Under the pieces are notes generated by a model, which saw only the letters and a list, made by a program, of their open reading frames with translations, searched no databases and was not told the DNA's origin. Made by a program: the position numbers and the translations under genes. A stretch of DNA of 10,906 bases from Lachnospiraceae bacterium (GTDB lineage Bacteria > Bacillota > Clostridia > Lachnospirales > Lachnospiraceae), in contig VSNO01000149.1 of NCBI GenBank assembly GCA_009774375.1, forward strand, positions 1-10,906, read 5' to 3'. Below, one piece after another: positions 1-5,453 of this stretch; position 1 is the first letter of the stretch; every line of letters starts with the position of its first letter.

Positions 1-122
1 CCTTTCTTTCAACATGTCAATAACATGTGAAATTCTGTTGTTTTTTATGTCATTTTATTCAATGTTTTCATTTTTATTCATAAAACTTTGAATCTATCAA
101 CTTTTTGCAATATAGACAGGGC
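1..122. other. AT-rich intergenic stretch, no gene
   Basis: No credible coding region is seen in this AT-rich stretch. A minus-strand promoter-like pair could serve a gene left of the window: TTGATA, then about 17 bases, then an A/T-rich -10 such as ATAAAA. The match is weak. The 10-base sequence CATGTGAAAT at 24-33 has its exact inverted copy ATTTCACATG at 173-182, on the far side of the ABC-F promoter. ACATGT also occurs twice within 12-28. No function can be assigned. Confidence 0.5.
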
Positions 123-151
123 TTGACAAGTCTGCAATTATTTCATAAAAT
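123..151 (+). promoter_or_regulatory. Sigma-A promoter of the ABC-F leader
   Basis: A perfect -35 TTGACA at 123-128 is followed by a 17-base spacer and -10 TAAAAT at 146-151. This predicts transcription starting near 158. That leaves about 360 bases of untranslated leader before the ABC-F start at 518, far longer than normal for a simple gene. Confidence 0.85.
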
Positions 152-197
152 AAATGCAGATTCTAATTTCACATTTCACATGAAAGGCGGTGGGAAG

Positions 198-209
198 ATG
201 ACGAGATAA
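198..209 (+). CDS. Three-codon leader peptide Met-Thr-Arg
   Basis: ATG-ACG-AGA-TAA is preceded by AAAGGCGGTG (183-192), which matches the Shine-Dalgarno complement AAAGGAGGTG at nine of ten positions and lies five bases before the ATG. A site this strong in front of only three codons argues for a regulatory upstream ORF. It lies about 40 bases after the predicted transcription start and 35 bases before an attenuator hairpin. Very short upstream ORFs in front of terminators are known for ribosome-targeting resistance genes, including ABC-F genes. The inferred role is a drug-sensitive ribosome stalling site. No stalling on Met-Thr-Arg can be shown from sequence alone. Confidence 0.65.
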   Translation: MTR

Positions 210-243
210 CAAAACAGAAAACACAAGTCAAGATATTAGATCA

Positions 244-278
244 GGACAGCTGCACATCGTCGTGCATTGTCCGTTTTT
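244..278 (+). terminator. Leader attenuator (intrinsic terminator)
   Basis: GGACA at 244-248 pairs with TGTCC at 268-272, and TGCAC at 251-255 pairs with GTGCA at 262-266, around the loop ATCGTC. The only interruption is a two-by-one internal loop. The run TTTTT follows at 274-278. It lies between the leader peptide and the ABC-F gene, so transcription must read through it to express the gene. Confidence 0.75.
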
Positions 279-378
279 GTGTGATTTTGTTTTGTGCCCA
301 CATAGCTGCGCTGTTCCGCAGCCGTGTGCCGTCATCTTCCTGCATCAATGCGGGCCGGAGATCATCGTCTCTGGCTTT

Positions 379-402
379 TGCTGCGCACCATGCAGCATTT
401 TT
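379..402 (+). terminator. Possible second, weaker leader terminator
   Basis: TGCTGC at 379-384 and GCAGCA at 392-397 form a six-pair stem with a seven-base loop, followed directly by TTTTT at 398-402. The stem is short, so this may be a pause site or simply part of the leader fold. Confidence 0.35.
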
Positions 403-410
403 CCGCATAC

Positions 411-426
411 CATCTGCATGCAGATG
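411..426. repeat. Perfect 16-base palindrome in the leader
   Basis: CATCTGCATGCAGATG reads the same on both strands, with no spacer. With no loop it makes a poor RNA hairpin, so a dimeric protein-binding site on DNA or chance is as likely as an RNA role. Confidence 0.5.
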
Positions 427-456
427 CATTCAAAACAGTTGACACACATTCTAACA

Positions 457-512
457 TCCCTCGTGTTTTCCCATTTCGAGAACCAAAAAAGATCATACAC
501 GAAACGGAGGGA
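457..512 (+). promoter_or_regulatory. Hairpin sequestering the ABC-F ribosome binding site
   Basis: TCCCTC at 457-462 is complementary to GAGGGA at 507-512, which is the Shine-Dalgarno sequence of the ABC-F gene (GGAGGG at 506-511, six bases before ATG 518). Alternatively or in part, CGTGT at 462-466 pairs with ACACG at 497-501 as an inner helix, leaving 502-506 bulged; base 462 can take part in only one of the two helices. This would hold the ribosome binding site closed and add a translational control layer to the upstream attenuator. Inferred from complementarity only. Confidence 0.45.
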
Positions 513-517
513 TTTCC

Positions 518-2089
518 ATGTTACAGATCAGACATTTAACCATACGTCACAAAAAAGATTACCGTGTCCTGTTAGAAGACTTTAACCTGTGCGTCAATCC
601 CGGGGACAAATGCGCCCTGATCGGCGAGGAGGGCAACGGCAAGAGCACGCTGCTCAAACTGATCTATGCCCCCGACATAGCAGAGGCATACGCAGAATAT
701 GAGGGTGAGATCCAGCGAAGCGGGGAGCGCTTTGGCTATCTCCCGCAGGAACTGCCCGAGACGCAGCGCCAGCGCACCATCTACGAATATCTCACCGCGG
801 CAGACCGCTTTTACGACAAGGATCCGCGCGAGCTCTCACAATTGTGCGCGAAGATCGGCTTCTCCCTGGAGCGCCTTTACTCAGAGGAGCCTCTGGGCAT
901 CCTCTCCGGCGGCGAGAAGATCAAAGTCCAGCTCATCCGCCTGCTGGTCGAAGAGCCGACGATGCTCCTGCTCGACGAACCGTCAAACGACCTTGACCTC
1001 GAAACGCTCGAATGGCTGGAGGGCTTTATCCAGGACTGCCCGATTCCGGTGCTCTACATCTCCCACGATGAGACACTCCTCGAGCGGACGGCAAACAGGA
1101 TCATCCACATCGAACAGCTCAGGCGCAAGACCGCCCCGCGCTGTACCGTGGCTTACGCGGACTACCGAAGCTATATCGCCGGCAGGCTCCGGCAGTTTGA
1201 AAAACAGGCGCAGGAAGCCGGCAATGAACGCCGCGCCTATGACAGACAGCAGGAGAAGTTCCGCCGGATCCAGCAGAAAGTCGAGCATCAGCAAAATGCT
1301 GTCAGCAGACAGGATCCCCACACTGCAGCGCTGTTAAAAAAGACCATGCACCGGGTAAAAGCATACGAAGCGCGCTTTGAAAAAGAATTTGAGAATATGA
1401 CAGAAATGCCCGAGTACGAGGAGGCGATGTTCACCAGGTTCGGAAACCAGGCCTCCATTCCAAACGGAAAGGTCGTGCTGGATTTCACGCTGGACGCACT
1501 TTGTGTACCGGCTGCCTTTGGCACGCAGGAATGTCCCGTCCTCGCACGCGGTATCCGCCTCTTTATACAGGGTGCGCGGCACGTCTGTATCACCGGCAGG
1601 AACGGCTGCGGCAAGACGACGCTCATGCGCATCCTCGCGGACGGGCTGTTGCAGCGCACAGACATCAAAGCCGCCTACATGCCGCAGAATTGTGAGGAGC
1701 TTCTGCCGCTGGAGCAGACCCCCGTCGAATTTCTGTCCGATGGCAGCAGACAGAGCATCTCCATGATGCGCACATATCTGGGAAGCATGAAATTCACCGC
1801 GGACGAGATGACGCATCCGATGCGGGAACTGTCCGGCGGGCAGAAGGCAAAGATCATGCTGCTCTACCTCGACACTTCCGGCTGCGATGTCCTCCTGCTC
1901 GACGAGCCGAGCCGCAATTTCTCGCCGCTGTCCAATCCGGTCATACGGCGCATGCTCGCCGGCTACCGGGGCGCGATCATCAGCGTGTCCCACGACCGCA
2001 AGTATATCGCCGAAGTCTGTGACCAGATATATGAACTGACCGCCGACGGACTGATCCGGACGGATCCTGCTATACCATCGCTCTCCTGA
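518..2089 (+). CDS. ABC-F family ATPase, likely ribosome protection protein
   Basis: A soluble 523-residue protein with two ATPase domains and no membrane segments, the ABC-F layout. Domain 1 has Walker A GEEGNGKST (36-44), YLPQ (74-77), LSGGE (129-133), LLLDEP (150-155) and SHD (182-184). Domain 2 has GRNGCGKTT (360-368), YMPQ (387-390), LSGGQ (438-442), LLLDEP (459-464) and SHD (491-493). Residues about 200-315 are a charged, helical interdomain linker, the part that in ABC-F proteins reaches the ribosomal P site or peptidyl transferase region. The C-terminal extension is short. In domain 2 the usual DEPTNHLD is replaced by DEPSRNFSP. ABC-F proteins act on the ribosome; many Gram-positive ones displace macrolides, lincosamides, streptogramins or pleuromutilins. 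The attenuator-type leader favours a resistance role, but the drug class cannot be read from sequence. GGAGGG six bases before ATG fixes the start. The 3' end overlaps thrH by 20 bases. Confidence 0.88.
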   Translation: MLQIRHLTIRHKKDYRVLLEDFNLCVNPGDKCALIGEEGNGKSTLLKLIYAPDIAEAYAEYEGEIQRSGERFGYLPQELPETQRQRTIYEYLTAADRFYDKDPRELSQLCAKIGFSLERLYSEEPLGILSGGEKIKVQLIRLLVEEPTMLLLDEPSNDLDLETLEWLEGFIQDCPIPVLYISHDETLLERTANRIIHIEQLRRKTAPRCTVAYADYRSYIAGRLRQFEKQAQEAGNERRAYDRQQEKFRRIQQKVEHQQNAVSRQDPHTAALLKKTMHRVKAYEARFEKEFENMTEMPEYEEAMFTRFGNQASIPNGKVVLDFTLDALCVPAAFGTQECPVLARGIRLFIQGARHVCITGRNGCGKTTLMRILADGLLQRTDIKAAYMPQNCEELLPLEQTPVEFLSDGSRQSISMMRTYLGSMKFTADEMTHPMRELSGGQKAKIMLLYLDTSGCDVLLLDEPSRNFSPLSNPVIRRMLAGYRGAIISVSHDRKYIAEVCDQIYELTADGLIRTDPAIPSLS

Positions 2090-2672
2090 TCGCATCCATC
2101 AGCTCATCATACGACTCATAGGCCGCAAGCTCCGGGTTATCCGCCTTGATCCTGTCCGTACTCCTGAACAGGAAGCCCGCCTTGCCCGCCTTAATCATGC
2201 CCAGGTCATTGTAGCTGTCGCCGCTGGCGATCGTCTCGTATCCGATCGACTGTAGCGCTCTCACAGTCGTGAGCTTCGACTGCTCACAGCGCATCCGAAA
2301 CCCTGTGATCTCACCATTCGGGGCGACCTCGAGCGAATTGCAGAAGATCGTCGGCCAGCCAAGCTTTTTCATCAGCGGCGTCGCAAACTGCGCGAACGTG
2401 TCGCTGATGATGATGACCTGCGTGATGGAGCGGAGTTCGTCAAGAAACTCCTTTGCGCCCGGCATCGGATCGATCGTTGCGATCGTCTCCTGGATCTCTT
2501 TCAGGCCAAGCCCGTGCTCCTTTAAGATGCCCAGCCGCCATCTCATCAGTTTATCATAATCCGGCTCATCGCGCGTCGTCCGCTTCAGCTCCGGAATGCC
2601 GCTCGCCTCGGCAAAAGCGATCCAGATCTCGGGAACCAGCACACCTTCCAAATCCAAACATGTTATGTACAT
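2070..2672 (-). CDS. thrH: ThrH, HAD phosphoserine phosphatase / homoserine phosphotransferase
   Basis: A 200-residue HAD hydrolase matching my memory of Pseudomonas ThrH along nearly its whole length, including LDLEGVLVPEIWIAFAE near the N-terminus and PDYDKLM. Motif I is D7-L-E9-G-V with the ThrH-type DxE instead of DxD, motif II is S90 in IIISDT, motif III is probably K133, and motif IV is GDSYND (151-156). ThrH removes phosphate from phosphoserine and can transfer it to homoserine, linking serine and threonine synthesis in the cytoplasm. An AAAGGA site lies 12 bases before ATG, rather far. It has its own promoter at 2719-2747 and converges on the ABC-F gene, with the last 20 bases shared. 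No other serine or threonine genes are nearby, so it appears to be a stand-alone unit. Confidence 0.9.
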   Translation of the reverse strand: MYITCLDLEGVLVPEIWIAFAEASGIPELKRTTRDEPDYDKLMRWRLGILKEHGLGLKEIQETIATIDPMPGAKEFLDELRSITQVIIISDTFAQFATPLMKKLGWPTIFCNSLEVAPNGEITGFRMRCEQSKLTTVRALQSIGYETIASGDSYNDLGMIKAGKAGFLFRSTDRIKADNPELAAYESYDELMDAIRRAMV

Positions 2673-2718
2673 CTCAATACCTAGTCCTTTCTATAACTTT
2701 TTAAAAACCACGATACCG

Positions 2719-2747
2719 ATTATAGCACATATCGATCTCTGTATAAA
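2719..2747 (-). promoter_or_regulatory. Promoter of thrH
   Basis: Reading the minus strand, a perfect -10 TATAAT (2719-2724) lies 17 bases after a -35 TTTATA (2742-2747, four of six matches). The predicted start is near 2712, about 40 bases before the thrH ATG. Confidence 0.65.
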
Positions 2748-2770
2748 GAAGAATTTTTGAAGATCATTTT

Positions 2771-4081
2771 TTATCTTTTCTCCGTCACCTGCACGTCACC
2801 GCTGGTCGTCCTGACCACGATACTGCTGCCCGCCTTATTATCCCCGTAGGTCCCGCGGGCGCTGTCTCCCTTCCTGGAAAAATTCAGATCATCATCGAAA
2901 AAGGTCCCGATGTCACCGCTGGAAGTATCCGCCCTGAAATCAAATGCATTGTCCGCGGAGATCCGGATCTTCGCCCAGCCGCTGCTGCTGTCAATATCGA
3001 GACTGCCCGTGAGCTTCCCAAGCTCCAGATCGATGTCGCCGCTCGTCGTGGTGATACTGCCGCTGCCCTCCTGTGCCCTGATCGACACGTCGCCGCTGGA
3101 CGATCTGGCCTCCCACGCACCTGCTGTGTCCTCCAGCCTGATCTCCCCCGACGTCGTCCCGACTGTCCGCGCTCCGCCGCCTGCCAGGATCCTGATATTG
3201 CCGCTCGATGATTCGGCGCGGACATCTCCATCGATGCGCTGCACCGTGACATCGCCGCTGGTCGTCTCAAGCCAGGTGTTACCCGTGATCACTTCGGACT
3301 CAATGCCGCCGCTGCTGCTCTTGATCTTCGTCCCGCCGGCAAGATTTTTGAGCGTGATCTCCCCGCTCGTGCTCTCGATGTCCATCTCACCCGTTAACTG
3401 ATCCACATCAATATCACCGCTGCTTGTCGCGATACTGATCTTTCCCGCGAGGTCGCTGCTGCCTGCCTTGACCGATGTGACCTGGATATCACCGCTGACA
3501 CATTTTAATGATACATTTTCCGCCGTGATCTCCGGGATCATGATGTCGCCGCTGCTCGTCTCCGCGCGAAAGCCCCTGTCAAGCACGACCGCAGTCTCCC
3601 TTTTGATATCACCGCTTGCTGTCAGCAGCGAGAGCTGTCCCTTATAAGAAGCTGGCAGAATGACCTCCGTGTAGCCAATGACCGATCTGAAACCAAACCG
3701 TCCAAGCTTCACCTGAAATTCCTTCCCATTCCGTCTTTTTCCCCGGACTTCGACCTTGTTGTCCGTCACTGTCACAGTCGAGAGGTCGCCCTCCTTCAGA
3801 TCCAGTTCGTTGTACTCCCGGATCGTCAGAACATCCTTTTCACCTTCATAGAGATAGATGTCATTGTTGTTCATGTCATACTGCACCAGGATCGTGTCGA
3901 TCCCGTCAAGCGGGACCTCCTTCTCGAACACCAGCTTCGGATCAGCGCCGTAAGATTCATAAGACTGGTCTCCTATATAGATCCCGCGTCCCGACATGCC
4001 ATACGCAAAGATCCCGCACAGACCGGCTGTGAGGACGCACAGCAGCACAAGCGTGACCATTTTCATTTTTCTCATATTCAT
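2771..4081 (-). CDS. DUF4097 family repeat protein, membrane-anchored
   Basis: About 436 residues. One hydrophobic segment near residues 9-28 is a signal anchor or uncleaved signal; there is no good lipobox, since the Cys there is preceded by Leu. The rest is a beta-rich extracytoplasmic region. From about residue 135 onward, 14 copies of an S-G-D/E/N motif (TSSGDI, TTSGDV, SSSGNI and similar) recur about every 18-25 residues, the hallmark of DUF4097, whose repeats are expected to stack as a beta-helix. An in-frame ATG exists at 4096, directly after the upstream stop, but the ATG at 4081 is preceded by GGGAGGG at proper spacing, so I chose 4081. It is the last gene of the PadR/HAAS operon. 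The molecular function is unknown; a surface scaffold or envelope-stress effector is inference. Confidence 0.85.
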   Translation of the reverse strand: MNMRKMKMVTLVLLCVLTAGLCGIFAYGMSGRGIYIGDQSYESYGADPKLVFEKEVPLDGIDTILVQYDMNNNDIYLYEGEKDVLTIREYNELDLKEGDLSTVTVTDNKVEVRGKRRNGKEFQVKLGRFGFRSVIGYTEVILPASYKGQLSLLTASGDIKRETAVVLDRGFRAETSSGDIMIPEITAENVSLKCVSGDIQVTSVKAGSSDLAGKISIATSSGDIDVDQLTGEMDIESTSGEITLKNLAGGTKIKSSSGGIESEVITGNTWLETTSGDVTVQRIDGDVRAESSSGNIRILAGGGARTVGTTSGEIRLEDTAGAWEARSSSGDVSIRAQEGSGSITTTSGDIDLELGKLTGSLDIDSSSGWAKIRISADNAFDFRADTSSGDIGTFFDDDLNFSRKGDSARGTYGDNKAGSSIVVRTTSGDVQVTEKR

Positions 4082-4096
4082 TGTTCCCTCCCGCAT

Positions 4097-4786
4097 CTAC
4101 AGATGCTTCTCCTCTGTCCTCAATTCAAAAATCAATTGGACGATCTTCTGCACGCACGCCGCGATCAGAAAAATGATCCATGTGACATTCCATGCAAAAG
4201 TCGAAATACTGATCGTAAAGTAAATGATGAGCGCGATCGTCCAGATCAGGGAACGGATCGTCTTTAGCACCGCCTTTTCCCTGTTGGTGCGATGATTTAC
4301 TTCCTTAATCTGGTCGACCATATCCTGCTTTTCCCGTTTCGTATACCCAGGGTACATATTGGCCGCATAGACGAGCATGACCGTCGGCGGTATGCAGATG
4401 ATGATCGCCAGCACAAACCCATACGTCATCACGATATGCTCATCAAATCCGAAACCTTCACTGAGCATCCCACTGGCGAGAAAGATTGCTCCTGCAAAGA
4501 TATAGAGACCGACCGCACACGCTGTCAGCATCGCCTTCTTCTTCCGATCCTTCTCCGGCAGAGCGAACAGGTTCTTCTCCTCCACCTCCGGAAAAAGCTC
4601 TGTCACGTCTCCTATGGAATCAATGACATTCTGATATGCGTCCTCCTCAGAATATCCGTCCGCCACCATGTCATTGTACTTGTCGATGGCACTCTGCGTC
4701 ATCTCCTGTTTTAAGTCGAGCGCCATCCTTGTCTTGGGTGCCTCCGCAAAAATCGTATTGAAATGCTGTCTGATCCTTTCATCCAT
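4097..4786 (-). CDS. HAAS/DUF1700-type membrane signalling protein
   Basis: 229 residues. The N-terminal part (about 1-65) is helical and carries the pattern DGYSEEDAYQNVIDSIGD, typical of the HAAS/DUF1700 (permease-prefix-like) domain. Four hydrophobic segments follow at about 85-106, 117-141, 169-188 and 192-216, the first two and last two separated by a charged stretch rich in Lys, Glu and Asp. Genes of this family are commonly next to PadR regulators, and the soluble domain is thought to interact with or signal to them; that is family knowledge from memory. GAGGAGG lies 10 bases before the ATG. It sits 81 bases after padR, and its stop is 15 bases before the DUF4097 start, so the three are likely cotranscribed. 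Confidence 0.82.
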   Translation of the reverse strand: MDERIRQHFNTIFAEAPKTRMALDLKQEMTQSAIDKYNDMVADGYSEEDAYQNVIDSIGDVTELFPEVEEKNLFALPEKDRKKKAMLTACAVGLYIFAGAIFLASGMLSEGFGFDEHIVMTYGFVLAIIICIPPTVMLVYAANMYPGYTKREKQDMVDQIKEVNHRTNREKAVLKTIRSLIWTIALIIYFTISISTFAWNVTWIIFLIAACVQKIVQLIFELRTEEKHL

Positions 4787-4867
4787 ATCTGCTTATCCTC
4801 CTCATAATATTGATCGTCCTTTTAAGTCTCTCTCTGCCTGATGCTGCGAGACGACTCCGGGAGACGA

Positions 4868-5191
4868 TTACTTTAACAGTTTGTCGATGATCTCCTTCGC
4901 CTCCTGCCACTCCTGCTTGTATCCCTGATATGCCTTCCTGCCGTCCTCTGTGATGGCATAATACCGCCGTCTTGCCCCGACCGTCTCATCCCCCCAGTAG
5001 GTTCTGATACAGCCCGCCTGCTCCAGCCGCCGAAACGCCGAGTAGAGTGTCGCTTCTTTCAGCTCATAGGTGTTGTTGGTCTTCTTCATGATATCCTTGT
5101 TGATCTGGTAACCATAACTGTCCTGCTCGAGCAGATTTGCCAGTATGATCGCCTCTGTATGCCCCCTGAGAATGTCCGATGTGATAGACAT
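4868..5191 (-). CDS. PadR family transcriptional regulator
   Basis: A 107-residue winged-helix regulator. Residues about 12-80 carry the family's landmarks: SYGYQI (25-30), the recognition region ATLYSAFRRLEQAG (47-60) and the wing with GARRRYYAITEDGRK (72-86). A short C-terminal helix (about 87-107) is the usual dimerisation element, so this is a minimal PadR. The frame stays open upstream to 5248, but only the ATG at 5191 has a strong ribosome binding site (AAAGGAGGAGG just upstream). Its promoter lies inside a perfect inverted repeat (5313-5345), which suggests autorepression. PadR proteins usually repress the neighbouring operon and respond to small molecules or, with HAAS partners, to membrane signals. 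The effector is unknown. Confidence 0.88.
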   Translation of the reverse strand: MSITSDILRGHTEAIILANLLEQDSYGYQINKDIMKKTNNTYELKEATLYSAFRRLEQAGCIRTYWGDETVGARRRYYAITEDGRKAYQGYKQEWQEAKEIIDKLLK

Positions 5192-5305
5192 AGGATCCTC
5201 CTCCTTTCCATTTGATAGTCTCCCCGACAGGACTCCCGGAACCGTCATCTGCCTTGTGTCCTTCCAGCCAGCCGGAAATCCGGTCCGCCGCTTCCTTTAG
5301 CATAC

Positions 5306-5345
5306 ACTATACAACAATATACCTCGTCTGTCAAGGTATATTGTT
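5306..5345 (-). promoter_or_regulatory. padR operon promoter embedded in an inverted-repeat operator
   Basis: On the minus strand, a perfect -35 TTGACA (5329-5334) and -10 TATAGT (5306-5311) are 17 bases apart. AACAATATACC at 5313-5323 and GGTATATTGTT at 5335-5345 are exact inverted copies separated by 11 bases. One arm fills the -35/-10 spacer and the other abuts the -35, so a bound dimer would block RNA polymerase. The predicted start near 5299 leaves a leader of about 108 bases. Confidence 0.82.
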
Positions 5346-5404
5346 ATATTAAAGTATATCAGCCGGTACATGCTGACATTTTTCCTCTGCACGGGTCTGC
5401 GCAT

Positions 5405-5439
5405 AAAAAAAAAGACACGCAGGATCTCTCCTAAGTGCC
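5405..5439 (-). terminator. Terminator of the FAD oxidoreductase gene
   Basis: On the minus strand GGCAC and GTGTC form the base of a stem, with AGGA and TCCT at the top around the tetraloop GAGA, then nine T residues (5405-5413). It lies 15 bases after the flavoprotein stop codon and separates that gene from the padR operon. Confidence 0.85.
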
Positions 5440-5453
5440 CTTTTTGCTTTTTC

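Larger units (their letters stand above)
190..343 (+). ncRNA. Predicted structured attenuator leader (nested fold)
   Basis: Four pairings nest without conflict. P1 joins 190-203 to 330-343: 14 pairs, of which 193-203 with 330-340 are 11 uninterrupted Watson-Crick pairs. P2 joins 209-219 to 285-295 (one G-T pair) and, after a small internal loop, 222-225 to 280-283. P3 is the terminator hairpin at 244-272. P4 joins 299-302 to 325-328 and 305-310 to 317-322. The junction strands between P1, P2 and P4 are only about 5, 3 and 1 bases, as in a compact three-way junction. P1 covers the tail of the leader-peptide ribosome binding site and its ATG, so translation and folding should be mutually exclusive. 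I do not recognise it as a named RNA family. Confidence 0.55.

Noticed and set aside
439..467. Second promoter close to the ABC-F start (TTGACA at 439-444)
   Set aside because: The -35 is perfect, but at 17 bases the -10 position reads CGTGTT, and no acceptable -10 is at nearby spacings.
262..585. Open frames through the ABC-F leader (262-585 and 324-539) as genes
   Set aside because: None of their ATG or GTG starts has a ribosome binding site, the composition follows the leader hairpins, and the proteins look like no family. They overlap the well-supported ABC-F start.
1334..2095. Long minus-strand frame opposite the ABC-F gene
   Set aside because: It is antisense to clear ABC-F motifs and explained by third-position GC bias.
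4010..4040. Lipoprotein signal in the DUF4097 protein
   Set aside because: The Cys in the hydrophobic segment is preceded by Leu, not Gly, Ala or Ser, so there is no valid lipobox.
5064..5303. 79-codon minus-strand frame upstream of and overlapping padR
   Set aside because: Its ATG at 5303 lies upstream of the predicted transcription start (about 5299), and it has no ribosome binding site.
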